Positions 11,423 through 23,528 of a stretch of 64,000 nt of DNA are shown piece by piece (the first letter of the stretch is position 1; each line of letters starts with the position of its first letter). The stretch is from NCBI GenBank assembly GCA_036417435.1, contig CM070917.1, positions 58,564,436 through 58,628,435 of the forward strand. The letters are read 5' to 3'. The translations under genes were made by a program, and so were the position numbers. The DNA is from Inia geoffrensis (taxonomy: Eukaryota > Chordata > Mammalia > Artiodactyla > Iniidae). Below the pieces are notes generated by a model, which did no database searches, was not told where the DNA came from, and saw only the letters and a list, made by a program, of their open reading frames with translations.

Positions 11423-13087
11423 TGTATATTTTCATTGGAGAAACATCTATTCAGATAGATCCATTGTTTAATTGGGTCAGTTGTCTTTTTGTTGTTGTGT
11501 TCTAATTTATATATATATATATTCTGAGTACTAGTCCTTTATCAAATATGTGATTTCAAATATTTTCTCCCATTCTGTGGATTGTCTTTTCACTTTCTTC
11601 ATAGTTTCCTTTGAAGCACAAAAGTCTTTAATTTTAATGAAGTCCGATTTATCTGTATTTTCTTGGGTTGCTTGTGCTTTTGATGTCACTGAAGAAACCA
11701 CTGCCTAATCCAAGGTCATGAAGATTTATGCCTGTGTTTTTTCTAAGAGTTTTATAGTTTTAGCTCTTACCTTTAGGTCTTTGATCCATTCTGAGTTAAT
11801 TTTTGTATATGGTATGAGGTAAGGCTCCAAATTCATTCTTTTGCCCATAGATATCCAGCTGTCCCAGCACCAGTTGTTGAAGACTATTCTTTCTCCCACT
11901 GAGTTGTTTTGGCACCCTTGTTGAAAACCAATTGACCATCAATGTATGGGTTTATTTCTAGATCATCTATTCTATTCCATTGATCAATACATCTGTCCTT
12001 ATGGCAGTACCACTTTATAGTGTGCTTTGGGATTGAAAAGTGTGAGTCCTCCAACTTTGTTCTTCTGTTTCAATATTGTTTTGGCTGTTCTGGGTCCCTT
12101 GCATTTCCATAATAATTTTGGATCAGCTTGTCAATAACTCCAAAAAAGGCAACTAGGAATTTGATAGGGATTGTGTTGAATCTATGGATCAATTTGGGGA
12201 GTGCTGCCAGCTTAGCAATATTAAGTCTTTCAATCCATAAGCACGGGATGACTTTCCATTTGTTTAGGTCTTCTTTAATTTGCTTCAACAATGTTTTTGT
12301 AGTTGTTGTTGTGCAACTCTTTTACTTTGTGTGTGTGTGTTATAAATGGAATGGTTTTCTTAATTTTGTTTTTGGATTGTTTGTTGCTAGTGTATAGAAA
12401 TGCAATTAATTTTTGTAAACTGATCCTGTATCCTTCAACTTTGCTGAATTCATGTATTAGTTCTAACAGGTTTGTGTGTGTGTGTGTCTTAATTCCTAAG
12501 GATATTCTATATGCAAGATCATATCATCTGCAAACAGATAATTTTACTTCTTTCTTTCAGTCTGGGTGCTTTTTTGTTCATTTGTTTTTCCTTGCCTAAT
12601 TGCTCTGAGTAGAACCTCCAGTAGAATAGAAGTGGTGAGAGCAGACATCCTTGTCTTGTTCCTAATCTTAGGGGGAAAGCTTTCAGTCTTTCACCATAGA
12701 GTATGATGTTAGCTGTGGGTTTTTATAGATGCCCTTTATTAGATTGAGGAAGCTCCTTTCTATTTTTAGTTTGGTAAGTGTTTTCATCATGAAAGGTGTT
12801 GGATTTTTGTCAAATGTTTTTTCTGTAGCTATTGAGATGATTATGTGGTTTTTGCTCTTTATTTTATTAATCTGGTGTATTATATTGAGTGATCTTCATA
12901 TGTTGAGCCACCCTTGAATTCCTGGCATAAATCCCACTTGGTCATGGTGTATGATCCCTTTTATATGTTGTTGGATTTGGTTTGCTAGTATTTTGTTGAG
13001 AATCTTGTGCCTCTGTCATGAGGGATATTCATTAGGGCCTAGAATGTTATGTTCTTGTGATGTCTTTGTCTGGTTTGGGCATCAGCA

Positions 13088-13427
13088 AGTGACTTAATAC
13101 AAAATCCAAAGCAAAACACACAAAAGAGAAGGATAAAATTCTAAGGATTTTGCAAGAAATAAAGGAAAATCAGCATATATTGGGTACCTGTGACACATCA
13201 GATACTCTGCTTAGCAGCTTCCCTAAGGTCAAAGGAAAACAACACAGACAAACTGGGTCTTGGAGAGTGAAAAGAACAGGAATAGAGACAGGAGAGCAGG
13301 CAACCCAGAGGGAGGGGCCCAAGGAGGCAAATGCATGGAGAGGGGGGGCCTTATGGGGTGGAAAGACGCGAGTTGTCCAGTTTGCCTAAGATATAGTGGG
13401 AACGTGTAAAGGAGTATAACTTGGTTG
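13088..13427 (+). other. Intronic sequence without a gene
   Basis: 340 bp, no confident repeat or gene. Confidence 0.6.
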
Positions 13428-14070
13428 AATAATGTCCCCCTAAATCCGTGTCCACCTGGAGCCTCAAAATTCCACTTTATTCAAAAAGAGGGTCTTTGCA
13501 AATGTAATTAGTTATGATGAGGCCAATCTGGATTAGGCTGCGCCCTAATCCAATGACTGGTGTCCTTATAAGAAGAGAAAACAGAGACACAGAGACCCAC
13601 ACACAGAAGGAAGAAGGCCATGTGAAGACAGAGGTGGAGACTGGTGTGTTGTATCACAGGGGTCCCCAACCCCTGGGCCACGGACTGCTATTGGTCTACA
13701 GCCTGTTAGGAACCCGACTGCACAGCAGGAGGTGAGCAGATAGCGGGCTAGCAAAGCTTCATCTGCTGCTCCCCATCGCTCGCATTACTACCTGAGCCAT
13801 CCCCCCACTACCAACAACCCCCCCCCACATTCCGTGGAAAAATTGTCTTCTATGAAACCGGTCCCTGGTACCAAAATGGCTGGGGACTGCTGATGTACCA
13901 CATGCCAAGGAAAGCCAAGGATTCCACCAAAGGCTGGAAGAGGCAGGGAAGGATCCTCCCCTAGGCCTTCACAGGGAGCTTGGTCCTGCTGACACCTTGA
14001 TTTTGGACTTGGGGTCTCCAGAACTGGGAGAGATAAATTTCTATTGCTCAAAGCCATACAGTGTGATGCA
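13428..14070 (+). mobile_element. MaLR-like LTR fragment, split by a hAT element
   Basis: Starts tggttgaataatgtccccct, passes ggtctttgcaaatgtaatta and gtgtccttataagaagagaa, and resumes after 13892 with ccaaggaaagccaaggattc, ending gagataaatttctattgctc. This is a well-known mammalian interspersed repeat with LTR-like structure. I am sure of the repeat but not of the exact family name. Confidence 0.7.
13657..13892 (+). mobile_element. MER1-like hAT-Charlie nonautonomous DNA transposon
   Basis: Terminal inverted repeats caggggtccccaacc and ggctggggactgctg with 8-bp flanks ttgtatca / atgtacca (6 of 8 match), as expected for hAT. At 236 bp it is internally deleted. It lies inside the LTR-like repeat 13428-14070 and is therefore younger than it. 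Confidence 0.88.
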
Positions 14071-14379
14071 GTAATACAAGGAGGAACAGGCGAAGATGAG
14101 CTGAGGTTAACTTGTGGAGTGTATCATGTGCCAGGCTGAGGACTGGGGCTTTACTGGCAGACAAAACCTGACTGCTGACGGTTTCAGATCCAGGAGCATG
14201 GGGCAATGGGGAGCAGTAGGTATGTTTTTCAGGGGCATTCTTTAAGAGGTGCTTTTTAAAATAGAATTTTGTTTTCCTCTGTATCTTCCTTTTTTTCCTT
14301 TTAAGTCATTGCCATTGTCTCTGGAAGTCACACACCATAGGAGTCAGGTGTTTGAGCTTTGGATGAGCCACACCTGGCC

Positions 14380-14550
14380 CATCCCTGCTCTGCCATTTAC
14401 CATCTGTGAAATTTGAAGGTGATGTTCCTGGCCTCAGTCTATTTAGCTATAAAATGGGGTTAATAATACCTCCTTCATAGTGTTGGTATGAGAAAGTCTT
14501 TAAAGCAATCAGCAGAGCTCCTGGCACATAGGAAACCTCAAAAAAAGGGT
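14380..14550 (+). repeat. MIR SINE fragment
   Basis: tctgccatttaccatctgtg through ataaaatggggttaataata to agctcctggcacatagg is the MIR consensus order. Confidence 0.85.
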
Positions 14551-14559
14551 AACTGTGAT

Positions 14560-15054
14560 GATAATTGGTCCTTGATACCTCACTTTTTCTTTTCTTTTTT
14601 TTCTTTTTGAAATTATCCTTATTGGTTTTGCAATATAAAAGCTAATATGGGCTTCTTGTTTAAAAGAAGATAGAAGATTAGCTTATTGTTTCTGATTATC
14701 AAAATGATACATTATTCCTTTTAGAAAATGTGTAAGATAAAGAACAAGATGAAAATAAACTATAATGCCATCTAGAGATGATCTTTATTGTCATTTTGGT
14801 GTAGTTTTCTACTCATATATTTATGTAGATTTAAAATATTTATAAATATACATTATATACAAAACCATATTGTATCATTTCATATAATTTTTCACCCTAC
14901 TTTCTTCATTCAACATAATAGCATTTTCTTTGGTCATTAAATGCTGTTATAAAATGTTTTATAGTAGCTTAGTGGCATTGTATCATATGCATGTGCTACA
15001 ATATATTAAAATATCCCTTATTGCTAGAAATTAGGTAATAATACTGAGTTTAAT
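14560..15054 (+). other. AT-rich intronic stretch, probably decayed repeat
   Basis: Very AT-rich. Parts recall old antisense L1 3' sequence, but the match is too weak to name. Confidence 0.4.
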
Positions 15055-15862
15055 ATTGGTATTTTTTACAACTTTATTGAAGTGTAATTGAGGTACAATA
15101 AATTGCATATATTTAAAGTGCACAATTTGCTGAGTTTTGACATATGTACACTGGTGAAACCATCACCACAATCAAGATAATGAATATCCATCACCCCGCA
15201 ATTTCCTGTGTCCCTTTGTAACCCATGCCTCCCTCTAGCCCCTACCTCAAAAATGACTTATCTGCTTTCTATCACTGTAGATTAGCTTGTGTTTCCTAGA
15301 ACTTTATATATACGGAATGCCCGCAGTATGGGGTTTTTTTTGTTTGTTTTTGTTCCGGCTTCTTTCACTCAGCATAGTGATTTTCTGATATATCCACATT
15401 GTTGTGTATATCAGCAGTTCATTCACTTTTATTGCTGAGTCTGATCCCGTTGCATGTATATATCATGATTTGTTTATCCATTCACCTGATGATAAGCACT
15501 GGGTTGTTTCCAGTTCTTAGCTATTACAAATAGAACTGCTACAAACATTGTGTAGATGTCTTGCATATGGACATACTGTTTGGATTTCTCTTGGTAAATA
15601 CCTGGGAGTGTAATGGCTGGGTCATATGGTAGGTGTGTGTTTAACTTTTTAAGAAACCACCAAACTGTTTCCCAGAGTGGTTGTACCATTTTACATTCCC
15701 ATCAGCAGTGTGTTCCAGTTCCTCCCTATCCTCGTTAGCACTTGGTATAGTCAGTCTTTTAAATTTTAGCCATTCTCACAGGTGTGTAGGGGTATCTCAT
15801 TGTGGTTTTAATTTGCATTTCCCTCATTACTAATGATGCTGAATATCTTTTCGTGTATAGTC
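15055..15862 (-). mobile_element. Old L1 3' end, antisense (first of two abutting copies)
   Basis: cttctttcactcagcatagt ... ttcattgtggttttaatttg type L1 3' sequence. A minus frame 15474-15689 (LNTHLPYDPAITLPGIYQEK) is L1 ORF2 C-terminus. It abuts a second L1 3' region at about 15863. Confidence 0.85.
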
Positions 15863-18350
15863 TAGCTTTTCTCACTTAACATAATACATTTCAGATTCAT
15901 CCATGTTGTGTGTATCGGTGGTTTCTTCATTTTTATTGCTTAAGAGTATTCCACTGTATAGTTGTACTGCTGTTTGCTTATCCATTCAGCAGTTGAAAGA
16001 AATACCTGTTGATTCTTGCTTTTGCAGTTATGAAAAAACTGCTATAAACGTTCACACACCGAACTGTGTGTGAACACTTTTCATTTCTCTTGTAGTGAGA
16101 TTGATAGGTTGTATGGTAAGTGTATGTTTGACTTTATAAGATACCACCAAGCTATTTTCCAAAGTGGCTCTTTCATTTTCTATTCCCACCAGCAAAGTAT
16201 GAGAGTTCCAGTTGCTCTGCATCCTGGCCAGCACTCTGTAACAGCAGTTTTCATGTGTTTGTTTTTTAATCATTCTAATAGGTGTGTAGTGTGTCACACT
16301 GTATCTTCTTATATCACATTGTGGTTTCCATTTCCATTTCTCTCACATGATCAATGATGTCATATGCTTATTTGCTTATTTGGCGAAGTCTTTTCAGATC
16401 TTTTGGCAATTTTAAAATTGTGTTGTTTGTTTTATTACTGAGCTTCGAGGGTTCTTTATATATTCTGGATACAAATCCTTTATCAGATATGTGTTTTACA
16501 AATATCTTTTCCTAGTCTGTGGCTTGTCTCTTTATTTTCTTAACAGTGTCTTTCAAAGAGCAGAAGTTTTTCATTTTAATGAAGTCTGATTTATCACTTG
16601 TTTTCTTTTATAGATCATGCTTTTGGTATCACATCTAAGAAATATTTATCTAACAACACTATTGAGTTTTAAGAGTTCCTCATGAATATTCTGGATACAA
16701 GTCTTTCATTGGATATATGTATTATGAATATTTTCTCCCAGGCTGTGGGATGCATTTTTATTTTCTTTAATGATGTATTTTGAAGAAAAGAGTTTTCAGT
16801 TATCTAAGTTATTAATTATTTATTTTATGTTTTGTGCTTTTTGTTTTCTAAGAAAACTTGGCCTATTCTAAGGTTGCAAAAGTATTCTTTTATGGATTCT
16901 TCTAGAAGTTTTAAAGTTTTAGGTATCACATCTAGGTCTGTGATCTATTTTGAGTTAATTTTTGTGTATGACATGAAGAAAGGGTTGATGTTCATTTTTT
17001 TTTCATACAGATATCCAGTTGATCTAACAACATCAGTTGAAAAGCTATTCTTTCTCCATTGAATTGTCTTTGTATCTTTATCGATAATTAACTGATCATA
17101 TTTGCCTATTTCTGGGCTCTATTTTGTTCCATTAATTTAAAAGTTTGCTCTTTAAGCAATACCAGACTGCCTTGATCACTGTAGGTTTATAATAAGTCCT
17201 CCAACTTTCTTCTTCTTTTATTTATATTTGTTTTGGTTATCCTAGGTCTTTTGCATTTCCATATGAATTTTAGAGTCAGCTTGTCAATTTCTACCCAGAA
17301 AATTCTGCTGGAATTTTGATTGGAATTGTGTTGAATCTGTAGATCTATTTGGCAAGATTGCCATCTTAACGATGTGACTGTTTCAATCCATGATCATGGT
17401 ATATCTCTTCATTTATTTAGTTTTCCTTTAATTTCTCTCAGCAAGGTTTTATGTTTTTCAGTGTATAGGTCTTGAATGTCATTTGTTGGACTTATACTAA
17501 GTATTTTTTAAATTAATTAATTAATTTAAAATTTTATTTTTGGCTGTGTTGGGTCGTCTTTGCTGCATGCGGGCTTTCTCTAGTTGTGGTAAGCGGGGAC
17601 TGCCCTTCGTTGTGTGGTTCGCAGGCTTCTCACTGTGGTGGCTTCTCTTGTTGTGGAGCACAGGCTCTAGGGCTTCAGTAGATGTGGCACGTGTGCTCAG
17701 TAGTTGTGGCTTGCGGGCTCTAGGGCGCAGACTCAGTAGTTGTGGCACACGGGCTTAGTTGCTTCACAGCATGTGAGATCTTCCCGGACCAGGGCTCAAA
17801 CCCGTGTCCCCTGCATTGGCAGGCGGATTCTTAACCACTGTGCCACCAGGGAAGTCCCTATTCTAAGTATTTTATATGGGCTTTTTGCTACTATAAGTGG
17901 AATTTTTTATTTATTACATTTTCCAATTATGTGTTACTAGTCTTTAATAATACAATTAAGTTTTCCACATTAACCTTTATTTTATAACTCTGCTAAATTC
18001 ACTGATTAGTTCTAATAGTTATTTTGTAAATTCCATGGGATTTTTCATGTAAACAATTATATCATCTGCAAATGGGGACAGTTTTACTTCTTCTTTTCCA
18101 ATATTTATGTGTTTCAGTTTCTCTTCTTGCCCCTTGCTGAGTGTAGAGCCTCCCAATTGTAGGCGGAAACAATTCAGTCTCCTACCATTGAGTATGATGT
18201 GAACTGTAGAATGTGTGCAGGTGCCCTCTATCAATCTGAAGTGGTACCCTTCTATTTCTAGTTTCCTGACAGCTTTTATCCTGAATGAGCATTAGATTTT
18301 TGTCAGAAGCTTTTTCTGTGTCTATTCACATACATATTTTTTGTAGGTAT
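15863..18350 (-). mobile_element. Second old L1, antisense, split by a CHR-1 SINE
   Basis: Begins again at the L1 3' region (ttcagattcatccatgttgt) and runs into ORF2-derived sequence. It is interrupted by the SINE at 17506-17858. Heavily mutated. Confidence 0.85.
17506..17858 (-). mobile_element. CHR-1-type SINE nested in L1
   Basis: CHR-1 body and tRNA-like head on the minus strand. The TSD tactaagtatttt before and ttctaagtatttt after is clear. Confidence 0.92.
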
Positions 18351-18784
18351 CTCTGGCTGTTTTCTTAGGATCAATATCTGGAAATGAAAGTAAAGGGTCA
18401 AAATACATAAACATTTTTAAGCCTCTTGCATCCGATTTCCTAACTGCCATTGAGAGAAATCTGAACAGCATACAGTGCCCCCAGCTGTGCAAGAGTGTTT
18501 CCCCAAACCCTTACTTACACTATATTTCATAACTTTTTAATTATGCCAATTTCATAGACCTCCCCTCAAATTGTATCTTGTTTCCATTTGCATTTATTTC
18601 ATTACTCTGGACATGAAAATTTTATTGGCTAGTTGTATTTATTCTCTAGTGATTTGTTTTTTCTTGTACCTTTGCCATTTTTTCTGTTGGGCATTCATTT
18701 TTTTAAATTTACATACTTTTTTCTGTATTAAAGATATTAATCCTTGTCATATATATGTCCCAGTTTGTCTTTTGGCTTTTCATT
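18351..18784 (+). other. Intronic sequence, AT-rich, unassigned
   Basis: No gene. Possibly a further old L1 piece, not certain. Confidence 0.4.
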
Positions 18785-19431
18785 TCAATAGACTTTATTT
18801 TTTAGAGCAGTTTTAGGTTCATAAAAAAATTGAGGGGAAAGTACAGAGATTTCCCATATACCCCTGCCCCTACACATGCAAAGCCTCCCCATTACCAACA
18901 TCCCCACCAGAGTGGTACAGAGTGGTACATTTGTTACATTTGTTACATTGGATGAACGTACAGTGACACGTCATTATCCCCCAAAGTCCATAGTTTACGT
19001 TACGATTCACTCTTGTACGTTGTGTGGGTTTTAAGAAATGTAATATAATGACATGTAGCCACCACTATAACGTCATATAGAGTAGTTTCATTGCCCTAAA
19101 ATTTTTCTGTGCTCCACCTATTTACCGCTTCCCACTCCCCCCAGTCTCTGACGACCAGGATCTCTGACAAAAGGATAGTGATCCTTTTACTATCTACATA
19201 GTTTTGCCTTTTCCAGAATGTCATAGAGTTGGAATCATATAGTAAGTTTCCAACTCTGCCTTTTCAGATTGGCTTCTTTCACTCAGTAATGCATATGGAC
19301 ATAATGGTTTGATAGCTCATTGCTTTTTATCGCTGAATAATATTCCATTGTCCGGATGTACTGAAGTTTGTTTATCCATTTACCTACCAAAGGACATCTT
19401 GGTTGCTTCCAAGTTCTGGCAATTATAAGGG
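18785..19431 (-). mobile_element. Old L1 3' end, antisense, abutting the inverted duplication
   Basis: gcagttttaggttcataaaa ... cgctgaataatattccattg is L1M-type 3' sequence in antisense. It stops abruptly at about 19430, where the left arm of the inverted duplication begins. Confidence 0.87.
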
Positions 19432-19846
19432 GCCACCAAAGGGTGGCATTATTTCCAGCCCTCCTCCCCCAGAGTCCTCCCCACCGCCACTCCACATGCA
19501 CACAGCACAATTTCTGAAACCTGCACACCCTTCCCAACACGCTGTGTCCTGCTCACCCCACGGGGCAGGCCAAGGTTTGCAGAAACCAGATCCAAGATGG
19601 ACGCTTGCTCCGACAGAGTCCAGCGTAAAGGCTCCTGCTCCCCTGCTGTGGTGGAAGGACTGGGGCCCTGAGGTGAGGGAGCCCCAGAGAAAGGGCCCCT
19701 CAACACCTTCCTGCAGCAACTTGCCTCCAGGCAAAAGTCTGCTTAAACCCTTTTACAACTCCTGAGGGGGAAATTATTTGCATTAATTAATTGACTGACT
19801 AATTAATTCAAGACACTATACTTCGGACCTACAGCTGGGGTTCCAT
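19432..19846 (+). repeat. Inverted duplication 1, left arm
   Basis: Reverse-complement counterpart of 21271-21686 over its whole length, by eye about 85% identical. Shared landmarks are ccaccaaagggtggcattat, cttcctgcagcaacttgcc, ttacaactcctgagggggaa and attatttgcattaattaatt. Confidence 0.93.
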
Positions 19847-19988
19847 CGACTTACTGTTCAACTGAATCAAAAGGCTCAGAAGGAAGAAAAGCAAGAGCTA
19901 ACTTAGAAGTTCGGATTTTTACACATGTTAAGAGTCTGGCCGCAATGTCTCTTTGACCTTGAGAACCACAATTCAATAATTTTGGAGG

Positions 19989-20102
19989 AAGGGAATTCCC
20001 TGGCAGTCCACTGGTTAGGACTCCGTGCTTCCACTGCAGGGGGCACAGGTTAAATCCCTGGTCAGGGGACTAAGATCCTGCATGCTCCTCGTCATGACCA
20101 AT
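19989..20102 (+). mobile_element. tRNA-derived SINE, short form
   Basis: gggaattccctggcagtcca head to cctggtcaggggactaagat. Flanked by the exact 14-bp TSD aataattttggagg (19975-19988 and 20103-20116). It is inserted in the spacer of inverted duplication 1. Confidence 0.92.
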
Positions 20103-20159
20103 AATAATTTTGGAGGTTTCTTCCTTCCTGCTCGAGCTTTTTCTGAAAACAGACACTTC

Positions 20160-20600
20160 CCGTATCTATCAGTTATCTATAGCCCCGTAACAAAGGACTC
20201 CAGCACTTAGCAACTTAAAACCACCATCTTCAGTTTGCTCACAGGTCTTCCCATTGGTCTGGACCAAGTCAGGCTGTTCTGCTGGGTGCTCTGGGGCTTC
20301 CTCAGGCAGCTGTCACCAGCTGGGAGCTCAGCCGGGTGGAGGGTCTGAAATGGTCTCTGTCCATGAGGTTTGGGGACTCTGACGCTGTCAGCTGAGTCTC
20401 TCTCTCCTCGTGGTCTCTCATCATTTGTGCCTGGGCTTCCTTACATGGTGGCAGGAGTATACCAAGAGTGAGAATACAGAAGGTTCTTGAGGCCAGGCTC
20501 TGGAGCTCATAGAATGTCACTCATACCACATCCTATTGGCCAAAGCCACTCGAAAGGCCAGCCCAGATTCAGGGGTAGGGAAACAAACACCACTCTAGGA
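20160..20600 (+). repeat. Old mammalian interspersed repeat, family uncertain
   Basis: tagccccgtaacaaaggact ... cttagcaacttaaaaccacc at the head and ccacatcctattggccaaag near the end recall a common ancient repeat. A related head occurs at 36010-36080. Confidence 0.5.
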
Positions 20601-21270
20601 ATTTGGGGCCATATTTAATCTCCAACTCTGTGCCTGACATTGTAGGAGTTGCCAGATTGACAAAGAACGCGCTTGCTATGTTTTGCTGTGGCAGAGCTGG
20701 CTTTTCTTATTCATTTCTGTTTTGCATTTTGGTGATCTTCAGAAAGAAATGCTATATTTCTTAGAGTTTAGCATCTTCTCCCTCTACCTATAAAACATTT
20801 TTAACTTATAGCGTATTGGGAGTTATTGCCTTAGATAAACCATCCTTATAATTTTAATGTACCACACAATAATTTTACGAACAAGCCAAATTATATGCCA
20901 CACATATGAGTATTCTTAAAACCAAATTGCTCTGCATGTGTAAAAAGATAAAAAATAAAAATTGTACATATTTCAATTTTCCCAAGATTTTATTTCCATG
21001 TTTTTCTATGACTTCAAAATTCCCACAGACGTTTAACACTTTCATCCCAGGCATGAGTATTAAATCTCTGTGTTCTGTGCCAGGCTTGTGCTGAGAGCTG
21101 GGGATGCAGAAGAGCAAACGAGATACGGCCCTCAACCCCATGGCAATGGGTCTTCAGGCAGAAACAGATGTGGCCCTAGGTGACCTAGATGACTGTACAG
21201 TCATCTGCTATGACAGGCCCTAAATAACAGAGAACGAGCTCTTCTATCAACTTTGCTCCAGTTTGAACTG

Positions 21271-21686
21271 TGGAACCCCAGCTGTAGGTCCCAACATAAT
21301 GTCTTGAATTAATTAATCAATCAATTAATTAATGCAAATAATTTCCCCCTCAGGAGTTGTAAAAGGGTTTAGGCAGACTTCTGCCTGGGGGCAAGTTGCT
21401 GCAGGAAGGTGTTGGGGGGGGCCTCCCTCCTGGGCTCCTTCCCCGCAGGAGCCCAGTCCTTCCACCACAGCAGAGGAGCAGTGGCTTCGGCCAGGACTCT
21501 GCGAGAGCAGGTGTCCATCCTGGATCTCATTTCTGCACACCTTGGCCTGCCCTGGGGCGGGGGAACAGGACGCAGCGTGTTGGGAAGGGCGTGCAGGCTT
21601 TGGAGGATCGTGCTCTGTGCATGTGGAGTGGTGGTGGGGAGAACTGGGGGAGAGGGGCTGGAAATAATGCCACCCTTTGGTGGGCC
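21271..21686 (-). repeat. Inverted duplication 1, right arm
   Basis: Mirror copy of 19432-19846, with a spacer of about 1.4 kb. It flows into ordinary intronic sequence on both sides, so it is probably the source copy, while the left arm abuts a truncated L1. Confidence 0.93.
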
Positions 21687-22539
21687 CTCTCCGGCTGGGC
21701 TTGGAGGTGAGCCTGGATGGGCCGGCGCCGCCGGGGAAGCACGCCAAGCACATGCTCTCCGGCCACTGCGGCCTCATTGTTCAATAAGCAGATTATGAAA
21801 TGCTGTGTGAAGCGGCATGGTGGGGGGGCTGTCTTCAGACCTGCGGCTGCCTTGTTTTGCAGACGGTCGTTGCATAGTGCAGCCACTCAGGCTCCCCTCG
21901 GGAGGACAGGGAATCCCTCAGCCTTTTTGGGTCCGAGTTTGCCGCGTGGCTGCGTGCTTCAGCTTGTCTACCTACCCTCCCATCCGGCTGTCTATCTTTA
22001 CCTGAGTCTGTTTCCTGGGAGAGTGCAGGTGCCCCTCAGAAATGGGAGGACCTGGCTCAGCCCACTTCCCTAGGCAGGCGGGGAAGAACTGCACAACAGG
22101 CCCAGTATTGTTCTAGAAGCAGCTAAGTTTCTACAAAGGCCAGTCCTCCTCTTTGAGGAAGTTCTGAGTTAGAGGGAGTGTGCTTGAACAATCCAGAGTA
22201 GCTTCATTTGGAGACCTGGTGCCCATCAGAGGAAGAGGTGCCTCAGGATTAATTGCCTCCGACACTTTTATGTTCTCGGCTGAAACAGGAAAGGGGGATA
22301 AAGTGATTGCAGTCTTAACTCTGTGGGATATCAGGGTTGGGATCCAGAACTGATGCTTGCCTTTACTCTGGCGATATTTTAGCAGTCATCTGCTAGATGT
22401 TACTATTAAATCTCAAGAGACAGCATTTAACCTGTGGTGTAGCTGAATCCATGTAATAAAATATTTGGCAACTGAGGAGCCAAACAAAATTATTAATTTT
22501 TTAAAGAAGCAGAATAAGATAATGGGGTTGTATTGCTGA

Positions 22540-22790
22540 ACTTTGAACTTAGAAGCAGTTAAATACACTGGTGAAGGCGTGGGCCACAAAGCTTGGGTTC
22601 AAATTCCAGCTCTACCACCTGCTAGCTGTGTGACCTTGGACAAGTTACTTAACCTTTCTGAGACTCAATTCCTGTTTTGTACAATGGTGGTAATAACCGC
22701 CCATTTCCTAGGATTTATTGTGAAGCTTATATGTGATAAAAAGCACATGAAAAGTGGTTAACACAGAGCTAAGTGTTCACTATTAGTATT
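22540..22790 (+). repeat. Near full-length MIR SINE
   Basis: ttgggttcaaattccagctc, then gctagctgtgtgaccttgga, then a tail with gatttattgtgaagcttata: the complete MIR order. Confidence 0.92.
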
Positions 22791-22919
22791 AATAGTATTA
22801 TAACCCTAATTTTTCCTTATGGAACCACTAGTTTTTCAGGAAAATACCGAACCAATTTGAACCCAAATGGAAGCCCCATGCTGTCTAAAATGGTCACAAA
22901 ACAGCTTCTTTTAGTAAGC

Positions 22920-23080
22920 CCTGAAAACCAGGGTGCCCAGCACTGAGCACTGTTCATTCTACACGAAGCCATGTTATTATCTTCTCTGTGCAAAAGAGGA
23001 AACAAAGGCTCAGAGAGGCTTGGTAACTTGCCCAAGGTCACATAGCAAGGGCTCAAACCCAGTCAGTAGGACCTCATCTG
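22920..23080 (-). repeat. MIR SINE fragment
   Basis: gaaacaaaggctcagagagg and cttgcccaaggtcacatagc are the MIR core in reverse. Confidence 0.87.
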
Positions 23081-23183
23081 CCATTATGACAACCTAATAT
23101 CTCTGTTGAGGTGGAACAAAATTTGATCACAAAAATGCTTTCCCATCCACATTAAAGTGTAATTGGGCAAGACCTATGGTAGG

Positions 23184-23213
23184 ATTCATTCGTTCATTCG
23201 TTCATTCATTCTT
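23184..23213 (+). repeat. (TTCA/TTCG)n microsatellite
   Basis: Imperfect attcattcgttcattcgttc tract, about 150 bases before exon a of TBC1D16. Confidence 0.85.
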
Positions 23214-23366
23214 GGGTGTCCGTGGACAGCCTCTATGTGCCCAGCGTGTTTGGCTATATCTCTGAGTGTGCACGCACGTTTAAATGGTTTCCCCAGCCCT
23301 CCCTGCCCTTCCCCCATGGCTGCACAACAGAGAAACATGTGGCCCTCACATGACTTGCTCCACCAG

Positions 23367-23528
23367 CTCCCCCTCCAGCGTGGACGCCCACCTGCAGTTC
23401 CCGGACAGCAGTGGCCTCCTGCAGCCCCCGCGCTGGGACGAGCCACAGCGGGCCTGTGCCTTGGAGCAGATCTGCGGTGTGTTCCGAGTGGACTTGGGTC
23501 ACATGCGCTCCCTCCGCCTCTTCTTCAG
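23367..23528 (+). CDS. TBC1D16: TBC1D16 coding exon a (probably exon 4 of 12)
   Basis: This is the first coding exon visible. It enters in phase (one base completes a Ser codon) and leaves two bases of another Ser codon before the donor cag/gtgagg. It encodes 53 full codons, including DEPQRACALEQICGVFRVDL and the segment LGHMRSLRLFF, which are typical of TBC1D16 upstream of the TBC domain. The acceptor is uncertain. The AG at 23365-23366 keeps the frame and matches the human residue pattern. A second AG at 23377-23378 has the better pyrimidine tract and would shorten the exon by 12 bases in frame. Confidence 0.88.

Larger units (their letters stand above)
10059..13087 (-). mobile_element. Long old L1 (L1M-type), antisense, about 2.5 kb without its insertions
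   Basis: The minus strand reads L1 ORF2 C-terminal half and 3' UTR. Decayed ORF2 frames include FNTIPIKFLVAFFGVIDKLI (12070-12291). Two SINEs are nested in it (10107-10292 and 11082-11422). Multiple stops show it is dead. Confidence 0.9.
1..23366 (+). other. TBC1D16: TBC1D16 intron (upstream of exon a), repeat-rich
   Basis: I find no coding exon of TBC1D16 or of another gene here. The frames are closed or lie in repeats, and the N-terminal coding exon of TBC1D16 is not present. As exon a is internal, this is intron. Antisense L1 3' ends, CHR SINEs, MIRs, one hAT element and a minisatellite occupy much of it. The rest (for example 300-1600, 2545-6750, 20120-21270 and 21700-22540) is low-complexity or unique intronic sequence in which I see no gene. 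Confidence 0.8.

Noticed and set aside
21325..21886. Several 100-150 aa frames in the right arm of inverted duplication 1
   Set aside because: Similar frames recur in the left arm because the DNA is duplicated; none is intact in both or has a recognisable domain.
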